This document shows, in pieces, positions 10,990 to 22,121 of a stretch of DNA of 64,000 bases; position 1 is the stretch's first letter; every line of letters starts with the position of its first letter. A program made the translations under genes and the position numbers. This DNA is from Berghia stephanieae (Eukaryota > Mollusca > Gastropoda > Nudibranchia > Aeolidiidae). The notes under the pieces are model-generated. The model did no database searches, was not told the DNA's origin, and was given only the letters and a program-made list of their open reading frames with translations. Where the stretch lies: assembly GCA_034508935.3 (NCBI GenBank), contig CM067444.1, forward strand, positions 31,169,091 through 31,233,090, written 5' to 3'.

Positions 10990-11245
10990 ATTTTTAAAAA
11001 AAAACAAAAACAAAACAAAGATAAAACAATAAACAAAACAAAACCAAAAAAAAATACCCATAAAAGTAAAACAAACTACATTAAAAAAAAAAAACAGAAA
11101 GAAAGAAAGAAATAAACAAGAAATTAAACGCAACATACCCCCCCCCCCCCCCCCCCCCCTCCTCCCCCGAAAAAAAAAAGAAACATACAAAAATAAAAAA
11201 CACCCCAAATAAAAAAACAAACAAAACATAAACAACAACAAATAA
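10990..11245. repeat. A-rich low-complexity sequence with a poly-C run
   Basis: AAAAC-type repeats flank a C run at about 11140-11159. The minus-strand open frame here is Phe/Gly-rich and an artefact. Confidence 0.85.
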
Positions 11246-11777
11246 GAAGTGTTTTATCAGAACACGTTAGTGTTCAAAGTGTTGTCGCTTCTCCCCCACC
11301 AGAGGCTTGCTATAACCACGATAGAAGTTTAGTACAGTACACACTGTACTACGTAGCTTATTTCGCAGGTCATCCCACCTTTGGTGATTGGGTGCGATTT
11401 ATTTGGGTCATTGAGGGGGAGTTTAGAGGCCTGAATAGGAAGGACATTCTGTGCCCATTGACCACATGCTGTACTAGTCTTTGTGTTGGAAGACACGTGG
11501 GTGGGGATACAGTTGGTGATAATTTGCCCTGCCAACTCTCGCTAAAACCAAAAATTAAATCGCTTATTTTTTTTTCGACTAGAAATGAAATGTCAACGCT
11601 CCAGGCTTCTTTCTTTATGATTTTTAGGTACGTAGCTAACATTATGCCACCAAGTTTAAAATGAAAAATAAATTATTTTAAAAGATTAAAATCTTAAATT
11701 TTTATCTTCTATTTGGTCACTTCTATAGACTTTTAAGACCTTATGAATCATGACGATGATCAATTTTCTTACTTCAA

Positions 11778-11945
11778 TAAGTACCCCCCCCCCCCCCCAC
11801 ACACACACACACACATACACATACACTTCGCGAAGTCCCAGGTTTGAGAATTTTTGCCAAGATGAGGGACATTTAAATCCGATTGATATTTGAAGGACGA
11901 GTTTTCTGGCCAAGTTTTAAATTTTTTTTTTTCCAGATTACGGCA
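11778..11945. mobile_element. MITE family G arm preceded by poly-C/CA tract
   Basis: C run (11786-11798) and CA repeat, then CACTTCGCGAAGTCCCAGGT-TTGAGA and GAGGGACATTTAAATCCGAT-TGATATTTGAAGGACGAG. This is the family G right-arm sequence seen at 23400-23515. Confidence 0.6.
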
Positions 11946-12129
11946 GGATAGACCTTTAGAAAATTACCAATTTGCCTCTAAAACGTTAAGATAATGCTTT
12001 AAACTCCGTTATCTAACCAGATATTAGTTTTCAAAATTTTTATTCAATTAAAACTATCTTTATTTAGTTCTTTGGTTAGAACCGAAAATTCGTATTATTA
12101 CGAAATTTCGTGGTAGTAGTAGTAGCCTA

Positions 12130-13080
12130 GAAATAGTGTAGTAGTCCGTCTTGGTAGGGGAGCTAACCCACCGGTGCTAATAACCTCCCATCTCCTGATA
12201 TAATTTAGGGCGATTTGGGTGTCTTCCAGTTTGATGACACTAAGTGCCATTAGAGTCTTATCGAGATTTGGGTAATGTTGGGTGCTGAGCAGCAGAGAGC
12301 CCGTGGGAGATTAACGGTAATCTGTGAGTGTGGATTGGTTAGCCAGTATGATATGTGAGCCATCGCGTCAACCTGGTGTTAAATCGGTGTGGAGCAGATC
12401 ATAGCCATCGTAAACTTATAGCCTGACACTGACCAAAAAAAAAAATGACGTCAAAAGACAAATCTGTGGCCACAAAAGAAAACAAATTGTGAGTTGTATT
12501 CAACAGTTCAACCAATAGATAGTATGCGCTTGGCTAAGAAGCTCATAACATTGCTATCCGGAAGTATAACGGACCAACACACAAAACTGTGTGTATCCAT
12601 GGACGTTTATAGTCGGGTGAATACAGTTCAGTGAGAATTACTCATAAACGCGGATGGCAAAAAAACAATAACAAAGACCTGAGTGACGTCATCTTCGAAA
12701 TATCTATAGAATCATTTATTTCCTTGGGCGCTACTAAAGACAACTCACTAGACGGTGCACTAATCTATAAATTACGTCAAAAGGCAAGTCTTAGTGTCAG
12801 GCTTTAAGTTAACGACGGCAACGAGCTGATACCCAAAAGTGAATTTGATTTAGTTAAAATTATCAGAAACTTGAAAACAATGTTGGATTCCTTCAATTTT
12901 ATGAGAATATATTTATTCTATTCAGTGAAATATATGAACTTAACGAAAGGGTAATACTTTTGACTATAGAATAAACGATTTTGACGTCACTCAGCTCTTT
13001 GTTATTGCTTTTTTTTCCAGCCATTTTTATAAGTAGTTATCACTAAATTGTATTAATAAGACTATTGACGTCTAAGATTA
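12130..13080. other. Unique-looking sequence, nothing recognised
   Basis: No repeat partner elsewhere in the window and no coding pattern were found. Confidence 0.45.
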
Positions 13081-13085
13081 CACAG

Positions 13086-13215
13086 AGTGGTGGATAGCTC
13101 ATACAATAGAGTCACGCTCTCTCCGACCAGGCGGAGTTGTACCAGTAAGGTCGCGGGTTCGAGCCCCCATCTCCGCCGCGAAATTGTTATTCTCTTTTGT
13201 TTTCTAACACTCTCC
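13086..13215 (+). mobile_element. tRNA-derived SINE family D
   Basis: The head GGATAGCTCATACAATAGAG is A-box-like and GGTTCGAGCCC (13158-13168) is a good B box. It is followed by GCGAAATTGTTATTCTC, shared with the copy near 1.0 kb. The acceptor-stem ends do not pair as in a real tRNA. Confidence 0.6.
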
Positions 13216-13666
13216 TACTCATTGCATTTCTTAAGATTTTTACACATGATAGCTTTGTGTGTTGGTATGGTACGTTATATCTGGTTGGCGGATGTTGTGA
13301 GTTTTAAAAGAAAATACACGCATAGCATAGCATCAACAAAGTCAAATTTAAGCATCAATGCTACTCAGATTTAATACTGATTGAGGCGACGGGTCACATT
13401 TATTGATTTTACCTGACATGTCAGAGTGCTCCCGTCAAGGCCAGTAGGCGGAGTTTATCAGCCCATGTCAGTCTAGCTGTGTGGCGATTTTAGCTTGTAA
13501 AATTTAATGAAAAAGTCATCCGTTTTTTATTTGCATTCTATATGGATTTACTTCCATGTTAAGCATGGGTTAAGTATTAATGCTGTCCCTTTAGGTATAA
13601 TTCTCACAACACCCACCGGCCGGATGTAAGGTCCAACGCACAAAAGTATGTGTAACCTTAAACGTT

Positions 13667-14375
13667 TCCTTCTTCTTCTTCTTCTTCTTCTTCTTCTTCT
13701 TCTTCTTCTTCTCTTCTTCTTCTTCTTCTTCTTCTTTCTTCTTCTTCTTCTTCTTCTTTCTTCTTCTTCTTCTTCTTCTTCTTCTTCTTCTCTTTCTTCT
13801 TCTTCTTCTTCTTCTTCTTCTTCTTCTTCTTCTTCTTCTTCTTCTCTTCTTCTTCTTCTTCTTCTTCTTCTTCTTCTTCTTCTTCTTTTCTTCTTCTTCT
13901 TCTTCTTCTTCTTCTTCTCTTCTTCTTCTTCTTCTTCTTCTTCTTCTTCTTCTTCTTCTTCTTCTTCTTCTTCTTTCTTCTTCTTCTTCTTCTTCTTCTT
14001 CTTCTTCTTCTTCTTCTTCTTCTTCTTCTTCTTCTTCTTCTTCTTCTTCTTCTTCTTCTTCTTCTTCTCTTCTTCTTCTTCTTTCTTCTTCTTCTTCTTC
14101 TTCTTCTTCTTCTTCTTCTTCTTCTTCTTCTTCTTCTTCTTCTTCTTCTTCCTTCATTATCTTCCTCTCTTTTCTTCTTCTTTCTTTTCTTCTTCTTATT
14201 CTCTTCTTCTTCTTCTTGTTTCTTCCCTTTTTCTTCTTCATTCTTCTTCCTTTTCTTCTTCTTCTTCTTCTTCTTCTTCTTCTTCTTCTTCTTCTTCTCT
14301 TCTCTTCTTCTTCTTCTTCTTCTTCTTCTTCTTCTTCTTCTCTCTTTCTTCTTCTTCTTCTTCTTCTTCTTCTTT
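13667..14375. repeat. Very long TTC/GAA microsatellite
   Basis: About 700 bp of nearly pure TTC triplets with single-base interruptions and a short impure patch around 14150-14250. It is a polypyrimidine mirror sequence. The 216- and 257-codon open frames across it are homopolymeric artefacts. It lies in the presumed first intron of the Orange-domain gene, with UUC in the sense transcript. Confidence 0.97.
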
Positions 14376-14689
14376 GTTCTTTGTTACCAAGTCCGTTGAC
14401 GACTGCGCACGACTATATTAATCTAACTCTATCTCTATATGCCTAATTATGAACACACTCTTTCCAGAATCCAAAACAAAGTCGAAATTGATACACACTC
14501 GCCCTTTGTTCAGCTACTAGCTGAGGCAAGCAAGAGGCCCCTGTCGGATGACAGGATGAATGAAAGCATCAACAGGTGGTGGTGGTCGTGGTATCGTGCT
14601 GATGGCAACAGCAGTTGGTTTTGGGTAATTTTGTACTATTTCGTGAGATTGTGTTTTTCCGATCCGAGGCTCTTTCCGTCGCCCGTCGC

Positions 14690-14965
14690 CCTCCCCCCCC
14701 CCCCCCCCCCCCTCTTCCTCTTTCCCTTCTTCCTTCCCCCAACCACTTCCATCTCACAACCTTCCTACCTCCTCCTCCTCCTCCTATCCTCCTCCCCTCT
14801 CTCCTCTTCTTCTTCTTCTTCTTCTTCTTCTTCTTCTTCTTCTTCTTCTTCTTCTTCTTCTTCTCTTCTTCTTCTTCTTCTTTCTTCTTCTTCTTCTTCT
14901 TCTTTTTCTTTTTACCCCTCCTCCTCCTCCACCACCACCACCACCATCACCACCACCTCCTCTCC
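14690..14965. repeat. Compound poly-C, CTC/TTC and CCA microsatellites
   Basis: C run at 14693-14712, CTCC/CTC repeats, TTC repeat at 14807-14905, CTC and then CCA/CAC repeats to about 14960. Confidence 0.9.
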
Positions 14966-14984
14966 TTCTTCTTTTTCAATAATT

Positions 14985-16050
14985 GTCACAAGCATACGTC
15001 CTGCTCAGTAAACTATCAAACAAACAAAAATGATATGAGGGCTAAAAATAAATAAATAATAATAAATAAAATACAAAAAGGAAACAGACACTCATTCTTG
15101 ACCCAAAACAGCTGACCAGCGACCCAGTGCCCTGCTGGTTAGTTCTTTACGCCCCCTCCCCCCAACCCCCGCTCCCTACCCACTAATACTAATATTTCCC
15201 CACGCTCACCCTCTCTTTTTCTTTTCTTTTTTGATTAAAAACATTTTTAGGTAGTGTTCTTTTTCTCCATCTTTTAAAAGTCGATCCTTCCGAAACTTCC
15301 TTTTCTTTGTAACCATAACGGTCCCCTCATTGTGTGAGTCCGCTCGGGGTGGAGGTGTCACCCCTCCCTTCGTTTTGTAATAATCCATCGTTAAAAATCA
15401 GGCAGACGGAAAGGGGGGGGGGGGGGGGGGGTTGAAGTGTTTGTTGATGGCCTGTGTGAGTAAAACCAGCTGTTGCTTCTCGCTCTCTTTATTTTTCTGT
15501 TCTTTTCTTTTCTTTATTTTTATCTTTTAAAAGCCGTTTCTTATAATTTCGTTGTTTTGCTTGTTGCATTATTGGGGTTTTAAGCTTTAATTTAATCCGC
15601 TAATATATTATTAATATTAATATTATTATTTCCGACTTTTTCTTTCTTTTTGTTTCATTTGTTAATCCATTTTACTTTTTAATTTGCCAAGGAATAAGGA
15701 ATCACGCACGATCAATTTAATCCTTTCACTCGTTGTTGACACATTTGTGCTTACTTAATTCTTGTTCTTGCCCCTTTTAAAAAGTACTTTTCTATTTTTC
15801 GTTTCTTTAAAAAGTTGGAGTTTAAAAAAAAATGCTTTGCTCCTCCCTCTCACCTCCCATTCCCTTTCAATCCATATTTCACTTGCCGTAGATAACACAC
15901 AAGCTGTCAGCAGAGCGCAAAGCGTTATTGTTGACACCTAGAAAATCAGTAAATGCCAAGCAAGGGACATAATCAAATAATAATTTATAACCATAATATG
16001 TCAAACATGAGGCGCGAGGTATCGCAAAGAGGCTTTACTCTCGAAGCAGC
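14985..16050. other. Intron sequence with a poly-G run, nothing else recognised
   Basis: G run at about 15414-15431 and AT/T-rich stretches. No coding exon or repeat family was identified. Confidence 0.5.
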
Positions 16051-16094
16051 TGAGACTAAGAGTACAATTCTGTCGTTTTCTGATAAAATACTTT

Positions 16095-16335
16095 TTTAAA
16101 AAAAAATTGGCCAGAAACCCCCTCCTTCAAATATCGATCGATTTTAATGACCTTCATTTTGTCAACAATAACAATAACAACAACAACAACAACAACAAAA
16201 AAAAAAGAAAAAAACCTCAAACCTTGGACAATAATTTGATAATTTGAGATAGGGTTGGGTGGGGTGGAAGGTGGGGGGGGGGGGGGGATGGACAAAATGA
16301 GGGTCCTTTAAATCGATCGACATTCGAAGGATATA
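16095..16335. mobile_element. MITE family G, foldback copy
   Basis: The left arm AATTGGCCAGAAACCCCCTC-CTTCAAATATCGATCGATTT is the inverse of the right arm AAATCGATCGACATTCGAAG-GA. Between them lie CAA repeats, a poly-A stretch and a G run (16273-16287). Confidence 0.65.
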
Positions 16336-16613
16336 GTTACAGCAGAATTCGCGAACGTTCCCGGCGTTTATTATTGCTCGTCTGGCGTTTTTTTTTTTTT
16401 TTTTGTTGTTGTAGATTATGTCTATGAAGTTGAATTATTATTATGCAAATCCCCAGACGAGCAAATGTCATTATGTAACATATGTTGCGCTTAGTTGTCT
16501 TCTCCGAGCCGCAATCTTAGGATAAATATTTTTTTATCGTAACGCGTCTGCCTGTCTAGATTTATAGTTAATAGACTGGGTGACCTAAAACGCGTCTCAA
16601 ACACTGTTGATCG

Positions 16614-16792
16614 ACGTGCACTTATTTGCAGGTCTGACGGTAACTCAATTCTTTATGGGCTCATTGTTGAAATGGAAATATATAAAAAAATTTAAAAAAT
16701 GACGCAAATTATTGTCCATTACAACAATGTTAAACTAGACCCATAAGGATGTTCGGATGTCTGACCTGCATATGTGTACACGTCGCTGTTGA
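16614..16792. mobile_element. MITE family H, full-length foldback copy
   Basis: The left end GACGTGCACTTATTTGCAGG-TCTGA is mirrored by the right end TCTGACCTGCATATGTGTAC-ACGTC. Arms extend inward through ATGGGCTCATTGTTG / CAACAATG...CCCATAAGG. About 180 bp, non-coding. Other copies lie at 21258-21420, and single arms near 2.97, 10.9, 17.03 and 58.4 kb. Confidence 0.75.
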
Positions 16793-16795
16793 CCG

Positions 16796-16970
16796 AATCT
16801 CATGGAAATCTCTCACCGTACTCAGGTGTAAACTGAGTACCTGGCCGTTAACAGCGTTGTCTCTTTCGGAAAGAAATTGTAATATCGCCTAAAAGGACCC
16901 CTCCTGCCTTGTAAAGCGTTTTGAGCACGTTTAGTGGATATTGCTCTATATACAAGCTCAATTTTAAAAT
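16796..16970 (+). mobile_element. SINE family A, 3' part
   Basis: CTCTCACCGTACTCAGGTGT, GTACCTGGCCGTTAACAGCG and the tail GAGCACGTTTAGTGGATATT match family A. The tRNA head is missing. Confidence 0.65.
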
Positions 16971-17027
16971 TATTTTTATTTTAATGGACAATATTTTGCG
17001 ACATTTTTTGAGATTTCTATTTCAACA

Positions 17028-17090
17028 ATGAGCACATAATGAATTGGGTTTTCAGACCTGCAGATAAATGCAGGTCAAAATCTATTTTTT
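17028..17090. mobile_element. MITE family H arm
   Basis: GAGCACATAATGAATTGGGT then TCAGACCTGCAGATAAATGC, the family H right arm. Confidence 0.5.
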
Positions 17091-17134
17091 AGCAAAACTG
17101 GATACGTGAGGGACAAAAAGATTGAATTCCACGG

Positions 17135-17305
17135 ATATTTTTTTTTTTTTTTTTTAGGGAGGGGGGCGGGGGGGTACTTTTTTTCGTATTTAAAAATAAA
17201 TAAATTTTCAGAGACTTATAATAGGGACGCCTCCTTATATAGTTTTGCTATTACGCTTTACATGGCGGACAGTCGCCCCCCCCCCCCCCCCCCCCCCCCC
17301 CCAAC
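17135..17305. repeat. Poly-T/poly-G block and a 27-base poly-C run
   Basis: T run at about 17139-17156 followed by G-rich sequence; C run at 17276-17302. Confidence 0.9.
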
Positions 17306-17778
17306 CCATCAGATCCGAAAAGGGGAATAATAAATTGTTACAACATTGATTTATTTGCCAGCAGGTTTTCGTGTAATCACAATGTCGTCTTTGGTGCACG
17401 TCAATATAATATTATTGCAGACGCCGCGCCGTGTCTCGGGCGGGGTGAGTAAACAGACTTACTCGAGGTGTCGTGGTGCGGTTTCTCTTTCGTCTTTTTG
17501 AAAGGGTATTCTTCTATGTACACCGTCAGCGACATCTATAAATAGAGCTCCAGTACATATTAGTATACATAGAATAGATGGTGAGCGATGGCGCGGTAAG
17601 TTACACAACATTAGGCTGTAAACATGTCAATGTAGAGCAACTTTGCTGATTCTTTGTCTTGGAGAAGGTCGAAGAGGTGCAATTTTTTTCTAAAATATTT
17701 TTCGTAAAATTTTCTATAGAAAGGGAGATAATGTAATTTGCACGCGAATGTAAGTGTAAGTGTATGAAATAGAGATGG

Positions 17779-17905
17779 ATCTATATATATATATATATAT
17801 ATATATAAATATATATAATATATTATATATAATATATAATAGGAGAGAGAGAGAGAGAGAGAGAAGAGAGAGAAGGGGTGGGGGTGGGGGGAAAGATGGG
17901 AGGTG
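17779..17905. repeat. TA and GA microsatellites
   Basis: TA repeat at 17779-17842 followed by GA repeat and G-rich sequence. Confidence 0.9.
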
Positions 17906-18099
17906 TGATAAAGTAAGCGGGAGACGGAGGAAGGAAGGGGGCAAGGGAGATAAGCGGAAAGAAAATTAGATATAGCTACCCATATGACATATTGATACAT
18001 ATATACAATCACGGTTTAGCATCTACGAGAAAACCATCTCTCTGTAATACTGTTTACAGGCGGCGGGTCACATTTTTTTTCATTTTTACAATTGAATGC

Positions 18100-18185
18100 G
18101 GTGAGATAATGTGAGTAAAGAACCTTTTGCAAGGGCTCAACTCTCCTCCACTTCAGCGATACTTGAACCAGGGAATTGTAAGTTA
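18100..18185 (-). mobile_element. SINE family A fragment
   Basis: TGTGAGTAAAGAACCTTTTG-CAAGGGCTCAACT and a following degraded B-box region on the minus strand. It lies about 125 bp upstream of the splice acceptor at 18310. Confidence 0.55.
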
Positions 18186-18310
18186 GAGCTGCAATGATAT
18201 TGTATTGCTTTGTAGACGTACCTTTTGATTTATTTTTTCAAAAATCCTCCATGCACCTTTTGATATTAATTTCTATAACAAATTCCTTTTTTTTTCTCTT
18301 TCTTTTACAG

Positions 18311-19311
18311 ATAACTTTAAACACAACATGGAACCTACGACTACTTCAATTCTATCGAAAAAGCATCTCCACAACCCACTGAAACGCTTGCCTCCTGCAG
18401 TTACCAACAAATCATTCTGCAAAGACGTTCGGCTTCCTACGAAAAGCGAGAAGATGCTCTACTCCACCAAATACAACGATAACATCAGTAATCAACTGGA
18501 TGAACTCGAAGCCCCTTTACTACTAAACTCCCAACGTGTCATGCTAAGTCTCGCCAAATCTCGAGCGGAAGCGGAAGCTGCCTCTCTTCAAAGCAACCTT
18601 TTCCAAGCGGGCTTCCAAGACTGTGCGTCCGAGGTCATCCGGTTCCTGATGGAGCAAGAAAACATGGACGACGGTAACCCGTTGATTCAGGGACTTCAGA
18701 CTCATCTACACAAAATGAGCAACACCATCTGTAATGAGAACATCGCTGATTTAGATTTCAACGATCGATCCTGCTGCCCATCTCCACTCAATGATAATAA
18801 TAATATTATTTATCCGACGCCGCCCTGTATATCCAAAGACCACAGTAGCGATCTGACATTTCAAGTTAACTTATCTCCCTCTAATAATACTCATAATTTA
18901 TTAAAACCATCATCAAAAGTCCCGGCGTCATCAGTATCGCTGACATCATCGCCTCAAAATGCTTTGCCTGACAATGCGCAAGAATCTACATTGAAAAGGA
19001 AATGCTCGTCGTTGAATTATGATTTCGAACTTTTAGATTGTCCATCGAAAAGAATGTGTCATAACAATTTCCAAATGTTACACGAACGTATGGTAACAAA
19101 ATCAGACGCGCAGTGCTTAGGGGAATCAGAATTATTATCTCGTCTACCTCAACCTGTCGGACAATCGTCTCCTATGCCATCTCATCTCATCATCATCATC
19201 ATCATCATCATCATCTCATCATCATCATCATCATAAATTATAACTATAACACAATCTCGTCTTTATTCTCCCCTGTCCCTTCGGTGACGTCTTCGTTACC
19301 AACACCGATAC

Positions 19312-19354
<43 letters not shown>

Positions 19355-19757
19355 GTCATCATCCATCCTAGAACTCCAAGCCCACGTCCTCCCAGGAATC
19401 GATACCAACTCCCTGGCCTCGGGCAACTTCGCCGACATTCTACTCGCCGTCGAGTCCTGTCAATCTCACGAGAACCCCCGAGTCCGAGAATTGGCCGACA
19501 CGATTATTAACCTTATTCACAATGACGATGAAGACGATGACGAATACGACGAGGAAGAAGAAGCTGGTGATGATGGTGATGATGATAAAGACAGTAACGA
19601 TGAAAACCTTGTAAGAAACCATCCTGATGAAATTGATAGTAGTAGTACGAGCGGTGATGGGAATACTAACACTACTGGTTCTTCCGCAGCTCATGAGGAC
19701 AGCGGTATTGATCTTGGAGATGATTGGTGTAACCCAGCAGATATGATTGAATGTTGA
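18311..19757 (+). CDS. Orange-domain protein (BHLHE40/41-like Orange motif), main coding exon
   Basis: Acceptor TTTTACAG ends at 18310. The exon is in frame with Met at 18328. Counting from that Met, residues 91-131 (LFQAGFQDCASEV... to LQTHLHKM) resemble the Orange domain of BHLHE40/41 and clockwork orange proteins: GFQ-x-CA-x-EV, then EN, then THLH. Hairy/BHLHE Orange proteins are DNA-binding repressors, but no basic helix-loop-helix segment is visible before it and there is no WRPW tail. After Ser/Asn-rich sequence the frame reaches an ATC microsatellite. A TC dinucleotide at 19216-19217 breaks the triplet register and this frame stops at 19236. The other frame, entered right after that dinucleotide, stays open for 179 codons to 19757. 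It contains poly-Ser, a structured-looking stretch (LPGIDTNSLASGNFADILLA), an Asp/Glu-rich acidic region and the end DDWCNPADMIEC. Both halves look like protein, so they are probably one gene with a repeat-length error or allele. A candidate AATAAA lies at 20368. Confidence 0.65.
19184..19235. repeat. Coding ATC microsatellite with register break
   Basis: ATC triplets read as Ile, then TC at 19216-19217 shifts them to TCA (Ser) in the upstream frame. A second triplet tract at 19310-19356 encodes poly-Ser in the downstream frame. Confidence 0.9.
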
Positions 19758-19771
19758 GGATTATCTAATTA

Positions 19772-19787
19772 TCTTCGTCATCATCAC

Positions 19788-19831
<44 letters not shown>

Positions 19832-20013
19832 TCATATCATCATCATCATCATCGTCGTCGTCGTCGTCGTCGTCATCATCATCATCGTCGTCGTCATTAT
19901 CACCATTATAATCATCATCATCGTCATCATTATCATTATCTGCATCATCTCATCATCATCATGACCACCACCATCATCGTCATCATCATCATCATCATGG
20001 CCACCACCGCCAC

Positions 20014-20061
<48 letters not shown>

Positions 20062-20110
20062 GACACCACCATCATCGTCATAATCATCATCATCGTCATC
20101 ATCATCGATC
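19772..20110. repeat. TCA/ATC microsatellite in presumed 3' UTR
   Basis: Imperfect ATC/TCA triplets with GTC and CCACCG variants, starting just after the stop at 19757. It is the same motif as in the coding exon. Confidence 0.95.
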
Positions 20111-20164
20111 TAGAAGATTCAAGGAAGCAGCTGACATGATAAATGTTGAAAATCATCCTGTCTC

Positions 20165-20167
<3 letters not shown>

Positions 20168-20242
<75 letters not shown>
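20168..20242. repeat. GA microsatellite
   Basis: About 36 pure GA dinucleotides. Confidence 0.97.
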
Positions 20243-20245
<3 letters not shown>

Positions 20246-20262
20246 ATTTTGATATTAACAAA

Positions 20263-20325
20263 TTATGTGACCCACCACTTTAAATCGGTAAAAACTCGGG
20301 ATGATCCAGATGACGTGTAAATTAC
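20263..20325. mobile_element. MITE family F end fragment
   Basis: TGTGACCCACCACTTTAAAT then CGGTAAAAACTCGGGATGA. Resembles the left end of the full copy at 20808. Confidence 0.5.
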
Positions 20326-20395
20326 ATTGTAACTTTAAATTAAAAAAAAAAAAACGAAAAAAAAATGAATAAACAAACCAGAAATAGGATGGAAG

Positions 20396-20480
20396 AATGT
20401 GAGTAAAGCGCCTTTTCCAAGGATTAAACTATGCGCAGGAAGCTAATGTCATACCACAAGACCACATTGCCGCAGTGTAG
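20396..20480 (-). mobile_element. SINE family A head fragment
   Basis: Minus strand: TGCGGCAATGTGGTCTTGTG-GTATGACATTAG then degraded B box and AAAAGGCGCTTTACTCAC. Confidence 0.55.
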
Positions 20481-20807
20481 CTATACTACAGTAGCACTAT
20501 AATTTATTATTTTCAACAAAACATGCTAACTAAATTGAAGTCTCATATTTTTGACAATGAATTTAATTCCAATCCAAGCAAAGCCAATCCAATCCAACAT
20601 AGTTGCAGCTTCATGTGATGAAGACTGACGCGACGCAACTAGGTTCTCCTCAACGAAATCGCCCCGGCATAGCACCGTTTTGAGAGGAAAGGTCGCCAAA
20701 TTCGTAGCTTTATCTTCAGTGATATTTATGTACAATGAATTGACGCTTTAAATTATCAAATTATAAATTAATTTTGAATGAATGAATGTAAGTTTTGTTG
20801 TTATTTG

Positions 20808-21052
20808 TGACCCAGCGTCTCAAAACGGTATTAAGTCGGGATGATTAAGATGTTGAAAACTGAATTTTCAGCCAGAAAAATCAGACTTGCGTTGAGTTTA
20901 AGTTTATAATATGTTTTATTGAGGAGAATGAATATCATATTTTAGAGTGCTAAATACCAATAATTCATATTTTTGACCAGTTCAGCTTTAATTTGACTTT
21001 TTAGCATCTGGTTCATCCCGACATAATACCGTTTTGAAACGTTGGGTCACAT
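20808..21052. mobile_element. MITE family F, full-length copy
   Basis: Long terminal inverted repeats: left GTGACCCAGCGTCTCAAAAC-GGTATTAAGTCGGGATGA, right TCATCCCGACATAATACCGT-TTTGAAACGTTGGGTCAC. About 243 bp, non-coding. Other copies lie at 30757-30994 and 59815-60050, with decayed ones near 51.6 and 52.2 kb. No target-site duplication is clear, so the superfamily is undetermined. Confidence 0.8.
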
Positions 21053-21257
21053 CTGATAAACTGGAAATTGAATGTTTGCTTGAATTCGTGTAATTTTCAT
21101 TTAATTTATTTATTCGTTAAAATTATTTATGATTCATATTATGAATAATAATTCAAGACAAAGATATGACTCGTTAAAAACCATCGAAGACGTAAGTTAT
21201 GTTGATTAATTTAAAAATGAAATTATATTTTAGAACAAATCTAATCGTTTCCTGCGA

Positions 21258-21420
21258 CGTGTAGGCTATATATACAGGTCTGACATCCGAATCCACTAAT
21301 GGGCCAAGTTTAGCATTGTTGTAATGGACACATTTTGAGTCATTTTTTTGAGATTTCCATTACACCAATGAGCCCATAAGGAATTGGGTTATCAGACCTG
21401 CTTATAAGTGCACGTTGGTT
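21258..21420. mobile_element. MITE family H, foldback copy
   Basis: Left GGTCTGACATCCGAATCCAC-TAATGGGCC; right ATGAGCCCATAAGGAATTGG-GTTATCAGACCTGC followed by TAAGTGCACGTTGG. Confidence 0.7.
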
Positions 21421-21424
21421 TCCT

Positions 21425-21970
21425 GTCAACTGTCAGTGATTTATGATGTAAATGTTTGTAAAAATACCTTAATAAGGAGTGCAATATTTCACAATATTAT
21501 TTCACCATTTTGTGTTCATTTTCTTGATCCATAACATTTTTTTTATAATTTTTTTTTCTTCAGTTTTAACTTTTTAAAAAATCTCTTGTTTCAGTTTTGT
21601 TTTGTTTTTTTTTAGTTTCCATCTTTTCTTTCCTTTTGGTATCATAAATGGTTTTTTTCTCTTATGTAAATATGGCTTTAAAATATTTGTAAATATTGTA
21701 AATTTATAATTATCATTATAAATAAGGTGAGTTTTTTTTAACAGAGTGCCAGAAAACATCACATGTATCTACTTTATCATTACCCTTTCTGATATTATTG
21801 ATGAATGGTAAGGGTTTTGATTTTTTCTTTAAAATCAAATATTAAAATTTGATGATACATAAAATTTACACACATAGATCTACTTGTTTGGAATGGGATT
21901 TCCATTTTCGAGTATAACAATAAATCATGATAAACTTTATATTTGGTGTTATCGATTTATTTATTCTTTT
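21425..21970. other. AT-rich sequence, nothing recognised
   Basis: No exon, tRNA-like head or inverted repeat was seen. Confidence 0.45.
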
Positions 21971-21974
21971 GTTT

Positions 21975-22110
21975 TTACTGGTGGGGTTCCTGACCTCCCA
22001 TATTGAACAGGGAGGTCACTTACTGAGTGTCCTGGGTGGGGTTCCTAACCTCCCACAGTGCACAGGGAGGTCACTTACTGAGTGTCTTCTATACCCTTAA
22101 ATCTGTTTTC
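21975..22110 (+). mobile_element. SINE family E fragment with tandemly duplicated segment
   Basis: GGTGGGGTTCCTGACCTCCC ... GGGAGGTCACTTACTGAGTG occurs twice in a row (21978-22041 and 22036-22104), then TCTTCTATACCC as in copies at 28.6 and 48.1 kb. Confidence 0.6.
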
Positions 22111-22121
22111 CAAAATGTTGG

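Noticed and set aside
13086-13180. Possible tRNA gene with good B box
   Set aside because: A second copy with the same downstream sequence lies near 1.0 kb, and tRNA folding fails; called a SINE.
13591-14421. Open frames of 216 and 257 codons on opposite strands
   Set aside because: They translate the TTC microsatellite and consist of Phe/Leu/Ser or Glu/Arg/Lys homopolymers; no other protein character.
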